Source of the DNA: Dyadobacter fermentans DSM 18053 | Lineage (GTDB): Bacteria > Bacteroidota > Bacteroidia > Cytophagales > Spirosomataceae | DNA length: 64,000 bases | Assembly (NCBI RefSeq): GCF_000023125.1 | Contig: NC_013037.1 | Coordinates: forward strand, 5,682,501-5,746,500 | Direction: 5' to 3' | Program-made: the position numbers and the translations under genes | The notes under the pieces: model-generated | Told to the model about the DNA's origin: nothing | The model's database searches: none | Seen by the model: the letters and a program-made list of their open reading frames with translations, nothing else | Part shown: positions 1 to 9,772 of the stretch, in pieces | Numbering within the stretch: position 1 is the first letter of the stretch | Layout: each line of letters begins with the position of its first letter

Positions 1-2510
1 GCGCGCCCGGCAGCCCGATCAGTGTGCGGGTGCGCGGTACCAACTCCATTCAGGGAAGTAACGAGCCGCTTTACGTGGTGGACGGTTTTCCCTATTCCGG
101 CAGCCCTACTTTGCTCAACAACGCCGATATCGAATCCATTGAAGTGCTGAAAGATGCTTCGGCAACGGCCATTTACGGCTCGCGCGGCGCAAATGGAGTG
201 GTTTTAATCACCACTAAAAAAGGCAAGGCCGGCCGTGTGAGCGTCGATTACGACGGCTACTACGGCGTGCAGACGATCCGCAAAAAGCTGGATTTGATGA
301 ATGCCACCGAATATGCCAATTTCTACAACGAGCATGCGGCCAACGACGGCCTCGCCCCGCGGTTTACGCCCGACCAGATCGCCGGCTTCGGTGAAGGTAC
401 TGATTGGCAGGACATCGTTTTCCGGTCGGCACCGGTGCAGAACCACGCATTGACGGTAAGCGGCGGTAACGAAAAAACGCGGTTTTCGGTCGCTGCCAGC
501 AATTTCAGCCAGGACGGCATCGTGATCGGCAGTGACTACGTCCGGAATGCATTGCGCATGAACCTCAGCTCCGACATCGGTAAAAAATTCAAATTCGACC
601 TCAGCACCCTCCTCAGCCGCATCAATTCCGACCGTAAGAACTCGGAGAAAGGCAACCGGGGCGGAACGCTCATGTCGGCCATGCTATCCGGCTATCCGAC
701 CATCCCGGCCACGTTGCCCGACGGCAGCTATTCGCGACTGGCGGAGGCTTACGCGTGGGGTTCCAATGTGATTACCAACCCGCTGAACTACATGTATCAG
801 TATTCGGATATGATCCGCTCGAACAAAATCCTTACCAACGGCGCCATTACATTTGAGCCGGTCAAGGGATTGATGATCAAGACATTGGCTGGTGTTGAAA
901 GCACGGATGACCGCACCGATACCTACACCACTACCAGATTTGTAAATTCGAAAGGCAGTGCAAATGTAGGAACACAGCGCGTGACCAGCCTTTTGAGCGA
1001 AAATACGATCAGTTATCTCAAAGACTTCGGTAAACACAGCGTGTCGGCCGTGGCGGGTTTTACCTACCAGGATTATACACAAACTTCGCTTACTGCTAGT
1101 GGAAGCGGTTTTATCAGTGACAATCAGGAAACGTACGACATCGGCGCTGCCGCTACACAGGGCGTTCCTAGCACATCCTATTCAAAATGGGCGTTGCTGT
1201 CCTACCTGGCGCGGGTGAATTACACATTCAACAGCAAAATCCTCGCTACCGCCAGCTTCCGTGCGGATGGCTCGTCCCGTTATAGCGCGGGACAGAAATG
1301 GGGCTTTTTCCCGTCCGGTGCATTGGCATGGCGCATGTCCGAAGAAGAATTTATCAAAAACATTCCATTCGTTTCGGACCTGAAATTACGGGTAGGCTAT
1401 GGAGAAACGGGGAACACGTCCATTAACCCTTATTTTACACTCAATCAGCTTAATTCGGCCCCGGTGGTGTTCGGTGACGCATTTATGACCTCCTATGCGC
1501 CGGGTACCCGGCTCGCCGGCTCGCTGCGGTGGGAAACCACGGCCCAAACCGACTTCGGTATCGACCTCGGCCTTTGGAACAACCGCGTAAATGTGACGGC
1601 CGACTATTACATCAAAAACACCCGCGATCTGCTGAACAGCGTCGCATTGCCTTCCTCGCTGGGCTTCACCCATACGATCCAGAATATCGGGAAAATCCAA
1701 AACAAAGGTTTTGAGCTCGGGGTGAATGCGGCCGTGCTGGAAGGGGCGTTTAAATGGAATGTGTCGACCAATTTGTCCATTAACCGGAACAAAGTGATGA
1801 AGCTGTATGGCGGAAACGACATCCTGGGGCAGACAATCGGTGCGGCGGTGAACGATAATGTGAATATCCTTCGCGAAGGTTACCCGCTCGGATCTTTCTA
1901 TGGCTATGTGGAAAAAGGATACGACGAAAAGGGTTTTATCGCCTATGAAGATTACAATAACAGCGGGAGCCGCGACGCAGGTGACAAGCGCATTATCGGT
2001 AACCCGAATCCTAAGTTCACCTACGGCTTTAACTCCACGATGTCGTTCAAAAACTTCGAGCTGACGGTCTTCATCCAGGGCTCGCAGGGTAATGACATTT
2101 TCAACCTCAGCGCGCAGGGCCAGGGCTACGACTACGGCCAGGCGCTCAACATGCCGCGCGAGGTGTACCTCGACCACTGGACGCCCGAGAACACCGATGC
2201 CAAATACCCGGTCATCAAAACCTCCTCACAGGCGCAGATGTCGGACCGCTTCGTGGAAGATGGCTCTTACCTCCGGTTAAAGAACATCCAGCTGAGTTAC
2301 AACCTGCCGGTGGCTAAGCTGCATATCAAATGGATGAAATACGGACAACTGTATGTGAGCGGCCAGAACCTGATCACATTGACCAAATACTCGTGGTACG
2401 ATCCCGAAGTGAACTCTTACGGATCGGGGAATTCATTTGTGCAGGGCGTAGACCATTACGTTTACCCGGTTGCCAAAACCACCACCGTGGGCCTCAGAAT
2501 TGGGTTTTAA
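1..2510 (+). CDS. SusC-like TonB-dependent outer-membrane receptor, 5' end outside window
   Basis: This is the C-terminal part of a SusC/RagA-type TonB-dependent transporter, which imports an oligomer, probably a glycan, across the outer membrane together with its SusD partner. The frame is open to the left edge (first full codon at 3). The residues before the first possible start read as the normal SusC plug, [17 protein letters not shown], so the gene begins upstream. The plug continues with [13 protein letters not shown] and the [20 protein letters not shown] signature, and a long beta-barrel follows. The protein ends with the aromatic strand [10 protein letters not shown], typical of outer-membrane barrels. 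About 836 residues are visible; the signal peptide and carboxypeptidase-like domain are missing. The SusD gene starts 35 bp downstream. The substrate cannot be read from the sequence. Confidence 0.95.
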   Translation, partial: APGSPISVRVRGTNSIQGSNEPLYVVDGFPYSGSPTLLNNADIESIEVLKDASATAIYGSRGANGVVLITTKKGKAGRVSVDYDGYYGVQTIRKKLDLMNATEYANFYNEHAANDGLAPRFTPDQIAGFGEGTDWQDIVFRSAPVQNHALTVSGGNEKTRFSVAASNFSQDGIVIGSDYVRNALRMNLSSDIGKKFKFDLSTLLSRINSDRKNSEKGNRGGTLMSAMLSGYPTIPATLPDGSYSRLAEAYAWGSNVITNPLNYMYQYSDMIRSNKILTNGAITFEPVKGLMIKTLAGVESTDDRTDTYTTTRFVNSKGSANVGTQRVTSLLSENTISYLKDFGKHSVSAVAGFTYQDYTQTSLTASGSGFISDNQETYDIGAAATQGVPSTSYSKWALLSYLARVNYTFNSKILATASFRADGSSRYSAGQKWGFFPSGALAWRMSEEEFIKNIPFVSDLKLRVGYGETGNTSINPYFTLNQLNSAPVVFGDAFMTSYAPGTRLAGSLRWETTAQTDFGIDLGLWNNRVNVTADYYIKNTRDLLNSVALPSSLGFTHTIQNIGKIQNKGFELGVNAAVLEGAFKWNVSTNLSINRNKVMKLYGGNDILGQTIGAAVNDNVNILREGYPLGSFYGYVEKGYDEKGFIAYEDYNNSGSRDAGDKRIIGNPNPKFTYGFNSTMSFKNFELTVFIQGSQGNDIFNLSAQGQGYDYGQALNMPREVYLDHWTPENTDAKYPVIKTSSQAQMSDRFVEDGSYLRLKNIQLSYNLPVAKLHIKWMKYGQLYVSGQNLITLTKYSWYDPEVNSYGSGNSFVQGVDHYVYPVAKTTTVGLRIGF

Positions 2511-2545
2511 GGTCAGTTTAATCACCGGTTTAAGAAATCACCATT

Positions 2546-3985
2546 ATGAAAAAGATATTCACCAGTTTGTTTTTGGCGGCGGTTTGCATGGCTTGTTCCG
2601 ACATTCTTGAAGAAAAACCCAAATCACTTGCCTCTGAGAATTTTTACAATACCGCCGCGGAGGCCAAGGCCGCAGTGAACGCGATTTACGGCCCGATGCG
2701 CACCGACGCCGCATTGTCTACCAACTATCCCGCCCAGCTCGAAGGCCTGGCCGATTACGGCAATTCACGCGGTACGCAAACGCCCGTGAGCTTGTACCAG
2801 GGCCTCGATAACACGAACATCAACCGCGTCGCAACGATCTGGGACAACTTTTACCAATCCATCCGGAATGCTAACCTGGTGATCGCCAATGTGCCGAAAG
2901 GGACCAGCATGACCGACGCCGAAAAGGCGTCATTCGTGGCCGAGGCCAAGTACATGCGTGCGCTCATCTATTTTGCGCTCGTGCGGAACTGGGCCGGCGT
3001 GCCCCTGCGCACGGAGGAGAATATGACGGTGGCCGACATCCCCAGATCGAGCGTCGACGATGTGTATAAGCTGATTGTCGCCGACGCATTGGTGGCGGAG
3101 GCCGGGCTGGCGGATAACCCCTCGGAGATTGGCCGCCCGACCAAATGGGCCGCGAAAACGCTTTTGTCGGAAATATACCTGTACCTCGAAAAATGGGAGG
3201 ATTCGCGCGCGAAAGCGAAGGAAGTGATCGATGCCAATAAGTACTCGCTGGTGCCGGTGACCGTTTCGGAGGATTTTCAGAAGATTTACGGTCCGGAGGT
3301 CGTGAATACGAGCGAGGAGATTTTCTATTTCAAATACTCGCGCCAGCAAGGCTTTGGCCTGGTGAGCTATGCGCACCGCAAAATCGGGCCTTATAACTAT
3401 TACGGTCCGGGCGGTGTGTATGCTCAGTACACCGATTCAGTTTCCAACCCCGTGATCAAAAACTGGGATTTCAAGGATTTGCGTAAAAACCATATTCTGT
3501 ACAATGTGGACATCGGCCTGGGCACTACTTCCATGCTGTTCCGCAAATACCGCGATCCGCTGGCCACCGGCGGTGCTGGCAACGACTACCCCTGGTACCG
3601 CTACGCCGATCTGCTCCTTTTCCACGCCGAAGCCGATGCCCGTGCCAATGGGAAACCGACCGCCGACGGTCTCGAAAGCCTGAACAAAGTACACCGCCGC
3701 GCATACGGCAAGCCGGCCGAAGCTGCTTCGACGGTCGATTTCAAACTCGCCGATTTTGCCTCTTTACCGACCTTCATCGACAAGGTGGTGCAGGAGCGCG
3801 GCTATGAAACCATGTATGAAGGCAAGCGATGGAATGACCTGAAACGATTAGGAATTGCCAAGCAACGCATTTTGGAAGTAAAGAACATCGTCATCGCCGA
3901 AAAGCACATGCTGTGGCCGATCCCGAATTCTGAAATTTTGTATAACAAAGCCATCACTGCCAAAGACCAGAACCCGGGTTACTGA
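2546..3985 (+). CDS. SusD/RagB-family surface lipoprotein
   Basis: This is the substrate-binding lipoprotein that caps the preceding SusC transporter. It has 479 residues. The N-terminus MKKIFTSLFLAAVCMAC is a type II signal peptide with the lipid-accepting cysteine at residue 17. The early segment NFYNTAAEAKAAVNAIY and a helical TPR-like body (KAEAKYMRALIYFALVRNW) are family hallmarks. The C-terminus has the usual ERGYETMYEGKRWNDLKR stretch and ends DQNPGY. It lies 35 bp after the SusC stop and 20 bp before the FAD oxidoreductase, so all three are probably co-transcribed. The ligand is unknown. Confidence 0.95.
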   Translation: MKKIFTSLFLAAVCMACSDILEEKPKSLASENFYNTAAEAKAAVNAIYGPMRTDAALSTNYPAQLEGLADYGNSRGTQTPVSLYQGLDNTNINRVATIWDNFYQSIRNANLVIANVPKGTSMTDAEKASFVAEAKYMRALIYFALVRNWAGVPLRTEENMTVADIPRSSVDDVYKLIVADALVAEAGLADNPSEIGRPTKWAAKTLLSEIYLYLEKWEDSRAKAKEVIDANKYSLVPVTVSEDFQKIYGPEVVNTSEEIFYFKYSRQQGFGLVSYAHRKIGPYNYYGPGGVYAQYTDSVSNPVIKNWDFKDLRKNHILYNVDIGLGTTSMLFRKYRDPLATGGAGNDYPWYRYADLLLFHAEADARANGKPTADGLESLNKVHRRAYGKPAEAASTVDFKLADFASLPTFIDKVVQERGYETMYEGKRWNDLKRLGIAKQRILEVKNIVIAEKHMLWPIPNSEILYNKAITAKDQNPGY

Positions 3986-4005
3986 GCATTTAACAAAGTA
4001 CATTT

Positions 4006-6048
4006 ATGATGATACGTAAAAAGATTGCATTGGCGCAGATCGCCTGTATGATGGCATTCGTATTAGCCGGTTTCCGACCGCGGGAACCGAGGCCTGCGGC
4101 CGATGTAACTGCCAGCGTGCAGGCGGATGTATGCGTGTACGGAGGCACCGCCGCAGGCGTGATAGCGGCCTACACGGCGAAGAAAATGGGCAAGTCCGTC
4201 GTACTCATCGAGCCGGGCGGGCATTTGGGCGGTATGACGTCCGGCGGCCTCGGCTACACGGATATCGGTAACAAATACGCCATTACCGGCCTCTCCCGCG
4301 ACTTCTACCGCCGCATTGGGTTGCATTACGGCAAGTTCGAGCAATGGACCTTCGAGCCGAAAGTGGCGAAAAGCACCTTGCAGCAGTACCTGGATGAGGC
4401 GGGAATCAAGGTTATGTACCAGAGTCGGATCGTCAGCACCCGGAAGTCCGGGGCGGCCATTCAGTCCATTGTTTTGGAAAACAGCCTGAAACCAGACGCC
4501 AAATCCAACCAGACTATTGCCGCGAAAATGTACATCGATTGTTCCTACGAGGGCGACCTGATGGCGAAAGCGGGCGTTTCCTACACCGTAGGACGGGAGG
4601 CCAACAGCGAGTACAATGAAACCATCGACGGCGTGCAGCTCATGCACGGTCACCAGCTCCCCGACGGCATTGATCCTTACAAAACAGCGGGTAAACCCGA
4701 AAGCGGGCTACTCTGGGGCGTTTCTCCCGCCAAATTGGAACCGAATGGGACCGGCGACAAAAAAGTGCAGGCTTACAACTACCGCATTTGCCTCACGTCC
4801 GACCCGGCCAATATGGTGCCCATTACCCAGCCGGCAGACTACGATGCCTCCCGCTACGAGCTGCTCGCACGGCTCATTGCCAAGCAGCCCCAGCGCAAAA
4901 CGCTGAACGACTATTTCATTTGGAGTAAAATGCCGAATAACAAAACGGACATTAACAACCGTAATGGCTTTTCGACGGACATGATCGGCATGAACCATGA
5001 CTATCCTGACGCAGATTACAACAAGCGCGCGGAGATAATCAAAGCGCACGAAGCCTACACCAAAGGGCTGCTCTATTTCATCGGCCACGATCCGCGCGTA
5101 CCGCAAGAGCTGCGCGAGTCGATGCAGAAATGGGGGTATCCCAAAGACGAGTATGTAGAAACCGGCAACTGGTCGCCGCAGCTGTACATCCGCGAGGCGC
5201 GGAGAATGGTAGGCAGCTACGTGATGACCCAGGCGCATTGCGAGCTGAAAGAAGTCGTGAAGGATGGCGTAGGCATGGCGGCTTACCAGATGGATTCGCA
5301 CAACATCCAGCGCATTGTCGTGAATGGCATGGCCAAAAACGAGGGGAATGTGGAGGTAAGCGCCTCGGGACCATACCCCATTGCCTACCGCTCGCTGGTT
5401 CCGAAGGAGCAGGAGTGTACCAACCTGCTGGTGCCGGTATGCTTGTCGGCTACGCACATTGCCTATGGTTCTATCCGTATGGAGCCGGTGTTTATGGTGC
5501 TCGCGCAGTCATCCGCAGTGGCGGCGGCCATGGCGATCGATTCGAAAAAAAGCGTACAGCAGATCGACGTTCCTAAGTTGCAGGCCAAACTCAAATCCGA
5601 CCCGCTTGTGAACGGCAAAACGCCTGAAATCCTCGTGGATAATGAGGATACGCAAAATGTTTCTGTGAAAGGAAACTGGCAACCGGTCAAAAAAGGCGGT
5701 TACGGCCCGTCGTTCCTGACGACATCCGAAACGGACAAAGCGGGCGGCTCGGTCACATTCACGCCTCAAATCGCCGCGGCGGGTAACTATCAGATTTACG
5801 CGTATTTTCCCAAAGTGGCCAAGCCGGCGTCGGAAATCAAGCTTTCCGTGAAAGCGGGTAACGAGGTCAAGGCCATTTCTGTACTTGAAAAAGACATTGT
5901 TGTGGAAGGCCAGACCTCGGGCGAATGGTACCACGTAGGCAAATTCAATCTGCCCAAAGGCAATGCCAGCTCGGTGAATATCTCGTCCGAAGGCGCCTCG
6001 GGCGCTGTGGCAGCGGATGCGGTGCTGTTCGTGCCCGAGTCAAAATAG
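4006..6048 (+). CDS. Exported FAD-dependent oxidoreductase with C-terminal golvesin/Xly-like beta domain
   Basis: This 680-residue protein belongs to the FAD_oxidored family (PF12831 type), whose members are often loosely labelled xanthan-lyase-related. A short hydrophobic leader (residues 1-25) suggests export. The dinucleotide-binding motif is ADVCVYGGTAAGVIAAY near residue 40, followed by GGHLGGMTSGGLGYTDIGNK. The second conserved block near residue 485 reads VPVCLSATHIAYGSIRMEP. Residues from about 545 to the end (VDNEDTQNVSVKGNWQPVKK and on) form a beta-rich module resembling the golvesin C-terminal or xanthan-lyase carbohydrate-binding domain, which its neighbour lacks. The start is the first ATG of a tandem ATGATG. 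The substrate is unknown; a carbohydrate is inferred from the SusCD neighbours and the binding-like module. Confidence 0.85.
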   Translation: MMIRKKIALAQIACMMAFVLAGFRPREPRPAADVTASVQADVCVYGGTAAGVIAAYTAKKMGKSVVLIEPGGHLGGMTSGGLGYTDIGNKYAITGLSRDFYRRIGLHYGKFEQWTFEPKVAKSTLQQYLDEAGIKVMYQSRIVSTRKSGAAIQSIVLENSLKPDAKSNQTIAAKMYIDCSYEGDLMAKAGVSYTVGREANSEYNETIDGVQLMHGHQLPDGIDPYKTAGKPESGLLWGVSPAKLEPNGTGDKKVQAYNYRICLTSDPANMVPITQPADYDASRYELLARLIAKQPQRKTLNDYFIWSKMPNNKTDINNRNGFSTDMIGMNHDYPDADYNKRAEIIKAHEAYTKGLLYFIGHDPRVPQELRESMQKWGYPKDEYVETGNWSPQLYIREARRMVGSYVMTQAHCELKEVVKDGVGMAAYQMDSHNIQRIVVNGMAKNEGNVEVSASGPYPIAYRSLVPKEQECTNLLVPVCLSATHIAYGSIRMEPVFMVLAQSSAVAAAMAIDSKKSVQQIDVPKLQAKLKSDPLVNGKTPEILVDNEDTQNVSVKGNWQPVKKGGYGPSFLTTSETDKAGGSVTFTPQIAAAGNYQIYAYFPKVAKPASEIKLSVKAGNEVKAISVLEKDIVVEGQTSGEWYHVGKFNLPKGNASSVNISSEGASGAVAADAVLFVPESK

Positions 6049-6072
6049 CTATTAATCCTAAATCAGACATTC

Positions 6073-7716
6073 ATGAAAAAAATACTCTTACTGGTTGCAA
6101 TCGTTATTTCTCATCTCACACCGCGGGCTGTTTCCGCACAGTCGTTCGAGGCGGATGTGATCGTATACGGAGGCACCTGTGCGGCGGTTACGGCGGCGGT
6201 CCAGGTGGTTAAGTCAGGTAAAACGGTGCTCGTGGTGTCGCCCGACAAGCATTTGGGCGGGCTTTCGTCTGGCGGGCTCGGCTTCACCGATACCGGCAAC
6301 AAATCGGTGATCGGCGGGCTCGCTCGTGAATTTTACCACCGCGTTTTCCTGCATTACGACAAGCCCGAAGGCTGGCAATGGCAGAAAAAAGAAGAGTACG
6401 GCAACAAAGGCCAGGGAACCGTGGCGATGGACGGCGCCGAGCGCACGATGTGGATCTTCGAGCCGCACGTCGCCGAGCAGGTGTTTGAAGATTTTGTGAA
6501 AGAAAACAACATCAAAATCTACCGCGACGAATGGCTCGACCGCAGCAAGAGCGGCGTTCAGAAAAGCAATGGCCGCATTGCTTCTTTCAAAACATTGAGC
6601 GGCAAGACGTTCAAGGGAAAAATGTTCATCGACGCCACTTATGAGGGCGACCTCATGGCCGCTGCGGGTGTAAAATACCACGTGGGCCGCGAAGCCAACA
6701 GCGTTTATAATGAAGAATGGAATGGGGTTCAGGCGGGCGTGTTCCAGCACCGCCATTATTTTGCCAAAAACATCAGTCCCTATAAAGTGGAAGGCGACCC
6801 AAAGAGCGGTTTGCTGCCCTACGTAACGTCGGAGAAAATCGCTAAAAACGGTTCAGGGGATAACAAAATCCAGGCTTACTGCTTCCGGATGTGCCTCTCG
6901 TCGCATCCCGACAACCGCATTCCGTTCGCCAAACCCGCGGGTTACGACCCGGGTAAATACGAGCTGCTCGCCCGTGTGTACAAAGCCGGCTGGACAGAAA
7001 CTTTCGACAAATACGACCCCATTCCCAACCGTAAAACGGATACCAACAACCACGGCCCGTTCAGCACCGACTTCATCGGCCAGAACTACGACTACCCCGA
7101 CGCTACGTACGAACGCCGCAAGGAGATCATTAAGGAGCACGAGGTATATCAAAAAGGCCTGATGTACTTCCTCGCCAACGACCCGGCCGTTCCTGCCGAC
7201 GTGCGCGCCAAGGTAAATGAATGGGGCTTGCCCAAAGATGAATTCAAAGACAATGGCGGCTGGCCGCACCAGATTTACGTGCGCGAGGCGAGGAGAATGC
7301 TGGGCAAAAGCGTAATGACCGAGAACGAGACATTGGGCAAAAAAGCCGTGCAGGAATCGGTTGGGATGGGTTCCTACTCGCTCGACGCGCACAATGCGCA
7401 GCGTTACGTGAAAGAAGACGGTTTTGTGCAGAACGAGGGCGACATCGGCGTGCATCCCAAAACCCCTTACGGCATTTCCTATGGCGCTATCGTCCCCAAA
7501 AAGGCAGAATGTGAAAACCTGCTTGTGCCCGTGTGCGTGTCGGCGTCGCACATTGCCTACGGCTCGATCCGCATGGAGCCCGTGTTCATGATCCTCGGCC
7601 AAAGTGCCGCTACGGCCGCCGTGCAGGCGATCGACGGCAAGGTGGCCGTGCAGGATGTGGATTATGGCAAATTGAAAGAACAGTTGCTTAAAGACAAGCA
7701 AAAACTGGAACTATAA
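6073..7716 (+). CDS. Exported FAD-dependent oxidoreductase, paralogue of the preceding gene
   Basis: This 547-residue FAD_oxidored-family protein has a clear signal peptide (MKKILLLVAIVISHLTPRAVSAQ, cleavage after about residue 22), so it acts in the periplasm. The FAD motif is ADVIVYGGTCAAVTAAVQVV, followed by LGGLSSGGLGFTDTGNKS. Comparison by eye with the upstream neighbour shows shared blocks throughout: the ATYEGDLMAAAGVKYHVGRE region, GQNYDYPDA, VREARRMLG, and SHIAYGSIRMEP. It differs by an insertion near residues 95-120 and by lacking the C-terminal beta domain. The 24-bp gap to the previous gene suggests one transcript and a local duplication. The two may act on related sugars or form a pair; this is inference. 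Confidence 0.85.
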   Translation: MKKILLLVAIVISHLTPRAVSAQSFEADVIVYGGTCAAVTAAVQVVKSGKTVLVVSPDKHLGGLSSGGLGFTDTGNKSVIGGLAREFYHRVFLHYDKPEGWQWQKKEEYGNKGQGTVAMDGAERTMWIFEPHVAEQVFEDFVKENNIKIYRDEWLDRSKSGVQKSNGRIASFKTLSGKTFKGKMFIDATYEGDLMAAAGVKYHVGREANSVYNEEWNGVQAGVFQHRHYFAKNISPYKVEGDPKSGLLPYVTSEKIAKNGSGDNKIQAYCFRMCLSSHPDNRIPFAKPAGYDPGKYELLARVYKAGWTETFDKYDPIPNRKTDTNNHGPFSTDFIGQNYDYPDATYERRKEIIKEHEVYQKGLMYFLANDPAVPADVRAKVNEWGLPKDEFKDNGGWPHQIYVREARRMLGKSVMTENETLGKKAVQESVGMGSYSLDAHNAQRYVKEDGFVQNEGDIGVHPKTPYGISYGAIVPKKAECENLLVPVCVSASHIAYGSIRMEPVFMILGQSAATAAVQAIDGKVAVQDVDYGKLKEQLLKDKQKLEL

Positions 7717-7784
7717 CCAGGTACCGACCATGAAAGTGATGCCCGGCCTGTTTGCTGAAAACAAAACTTTCTTTCTAATTTTTA

Positions 7785-7824
7785 TAAATTTGCCAACGAA
7801 TAGCCGGGCTTATGTCCGGCTATT
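7785..7824 (+). promoter_or_regulatory. Promoter-like -7 box followed by a hairpin
   Basis: TAAATTTG (7785-7792) matches the Bacteroidota -7 consensus TAnnTTTG, although no -33 box sits at the right spacing. Just downstream a perfect 9-bp stem, AATAGCCGG (7799-7807) and CCGGCTATT (7816-7824), encloses an 8-nt loop. If the box is active, the hairpin is the extreme 5' end of the MFS mRNA; alternatively it ends transcription of the FAD oxidoreductase operon. There is no clear T-run after it, which favours the first reading. Confidence 0.45.
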
Positions 7825-7848
7825 TGCATAATATTGCAAGTTATTCCG

Positions 7849-9111
7849 ATGAAACCCATAGAAACTCAAATGTCATCCGTCACAGCAACGCGCTCAGACG
7901 CCTCTTACCTTTTCAGTGCTCCCGTTATAGTCGCTGCCCTTGGTTATTTCGTAGATATTTATGATTTGCTCCTTTTCGGGATCGTCCGGCTGCCTAGCCT
8001 GGCTGCGCTCGGGCTTTCCGAGGCGGATATTTCGGTCACGGGCGCCAGCATCCTCAACTGGCAAATGACCGGGCTTTTGCTAGGCGGTATTCTCTGGGGT
8101 GTTCTGGGGGATAAAAAAGGCCGTCTTTCGGTGCTTTTCGGCTCCATTATCACTTACTCGCTGGCCAATATCGCCTGCGGCTTTGTGCAGGATGTGACGG
8201 TTTACAAACTGCTCCGTTTCATCGCGGGCATTGGTCTGGCGGGAGAGCTGGGGGCGGGGATCACGCTGGTTTCCGAAATCCTTCCCAAGCACCTGCGTGC
8301 CATCGGTACTTCGCTGGTGGCCGGCATTGGTTTGCTAGGGGCGGTAGTGGCCTATTTTACGGTCGAGTATTTCGATTGGCGCTATGCCTATTTCATCGGC
8401 GGCGGCCTGGGTATTTCACTGCTTTTGCTGCGGATCGGTGTTTTCGAATCGGGGATTTTTAAGGATATTAAAGATCAGAAACACGTCGAAAAAGGCAACT
8501 TTTTTGCATTGTTTACCAACAAAGACCGCCTCCAAAGATACCTGAAATGCATTGGCATCGGCCTGCCTACCTGGTTTGTGATCGGTATTCTGGCCACATT
8601 CAGTAACGAGTTTGGAAAAGCGTTGGGCATTGAGGAGCCGATCAAGCCGGGACTGTCCATCATGTGGTGCTATGTGGGCCTTTCGATAGGCGACCTTTGC
8701 AGCGGGTTCATCAGCCATTGGCTCGAATCGCGCAAGAAGGCGGTTTTTTACCTCATGATCTTCACCTTTGTTTTCAGTGTCGTTTACCTGTTCGCCGGCA
8801 TTCAATCGGCCTCGTTATTTTATACCGTAGCCGCATTGCTGGGCTTCGGCATTGGTTACTGGGCCATGTTCGTGACCATCGGGGCGGAGCAGTTCGGTAC
8901 CAACCTGCGTGCTACGGCCGCTACCACCGTGCCCAATATGGTCCGTGGAACGGTTGTCGGAATGACTACATTATTTGCTACTTTTAAAGACTCGTTCTCA
9001 GTCATTCAGGCAGGAGCGCTGGTAGGTGTGATTTGCTTTGCGATAGGCATTTTCTGCATTCTCACCATTCCCGAAACCCACGGTCGTGATCTGGACTTTC
9101 TGGAAGAGTGA
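7849..9111 (+). CDS. MFS permease
   Basis: This is a 420-residue major facilitator superfamily inner-membrane transporter with about 12 hydrophobic segments. The loop 2-3 signature is present as GVLGDKKGRLSVLFGS, and LLRFIAGIGLAGELGAG resembles the conserved TM4 motif of the sugar and aromatic-acid:H+ symporter branches. The C-terminal PETHGRDLDFLEE recalls the sugar-porter end motif PETKG. The frame is open from a TTG at 7834, but the ATG at 7849 (MKPIETQMSS) is the more credible start. It follows the two FAD oxidoreductases and precedes the GMC dehydrogenase pair, so it may import their oxidised product. The substrate is not determinable here. Confidence 0.85.
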   Translation: MKPIETQMSSVTATRSDASYLFSAPVIVAALGYFVDIYDLLLFGIVRLPSLAALGLSEADISVTGASILNWQMTGLLLGGILWGVLGDKKGRLSVLFGSIITYSLANIACGFVQDVTVYKLLRFIAGIGLAGELGAGITLVSEILPKHLRAIGTSLVAGIGLLGAVVAYFTVEYFDWRYAYFIGGGLGISLLLLRIGVFESGIFKDIKDQKHVEKGNFFALFTNKDRLQRYLKCIGIGLPTWFVIGILATFSNEFGKALGIEEPIKPGLSIMWCYVGLSIGDLCSGFISHWLESRKKAVFYLMIFTFVFSVVYLFAGIQSASLFYTVAALLGFGIGYWAMFVTIGAEQFGTNLRATAATTVPNMVRGTVVGMTTLFATFKDSFSVIQAGALVGVICFAIGIFCILTIPETHGRDLDFLEE

Positions 9112-9227
9112 CGGGTGGTCAGGTATGGTCGAGAATAGTCAGAGAGAGGAAATTTTACAATGACAACCTCCTGACAATAAATGACACAAAACAATAATTA
9201 AGACGTTTAAACAAAATAGATAAGAAA

Positions 9228-9749
9228 ATGGAAAGACGGGGAGCGCTTAAAAGTATGGCAGTGGCCATGGGCGCCATGGCGGGTTTGCCTGCGTGGGCAT
9301 CCGGTTGGAACAAAAGTGCGGTGGCGAAAAGCGGGTTGCTGGCGGCAGATCAATCCAAAAATCTTGCAATGATCGTCGAAACCATTATTCCCAAGACTGA
9401 CACGCCGGGAGCGGGTGAGCTGGGCGTGGGTGATTTTGTACAAAAAATGGTGAAGGACTGCTACGACGCCAAAGCGCAGGCCAGCCTCGCCAGCGGCATT
9501 TCGAACATCGACGAACAAAGCGTTCAGCGGTTCGGGAAGTCGTTTACCGACGCCAGCAAGGAGCAGCGCCTGCAAATCCTCTCCGACATTGAAAAGGGCA
9601 GCGATACCGCCCAGAAGGGCTTTTTCAGCATGGTCAAAAACCTGACGATCCAGGGCTACATGACTTCCGAATACGTGATGACCAACATTACCCACTACGA
9701 AATGATCCCCGCCCGCTACCATGGGTGTGTACCTGTTAAAAAGGGATGA
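9228..9749 (+). CDS. Gluconate 2-dehydrogenase subunit 3 family protein
   Basis: This small exported protein of 173 residues matches the subunit-3 family (PF13618 type) that accompanies membrane or periplasmic GMC flavoprotein dehydrogenases. The N-terminus MERRGALKSMAVAMGAMAG carries an arginine pair and a hydrophobic stretch, consistent with Tat export. The mature part contains the family-like segments MIVETIIPKTDTPGAGELGV and YMTSEYVMTNITHYEMIPAR. The stop overlaps the region of the GMC gene start, a strong sign of coupled expression. In characterised gluconate dehydrogenases subunit 3 works with the flavin subunit and a cytochrome c subunit; no cytochrome gene lies beside this pair. Confidence 0.85.
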   Translation: MERRGALKSMAVAMGAMAGLPAWASGWNKSAVAKSGLLAADQSKNLAMIVETIIPKTDTPGAGELGVGDFVQKMVKDCYDAKAQASLASGISNIDEQSVQRFGKSFTDASKEQRLQILSDIEKGSDTAQKGFFSMVKNLTIQGYMTSEYVMTNITHYEMIPARYHGCVPVKKG

Positions 9750-9772
9750 AAGGGAGGATTACAACCGAAACT

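Noticed and set aside
4006..7716. The two FAD oxidoreductase genes as one gene split by a frameshift
   Set aside because: Each has its own leader, FAD motif and complete set of family blocks, so they are paralogues.
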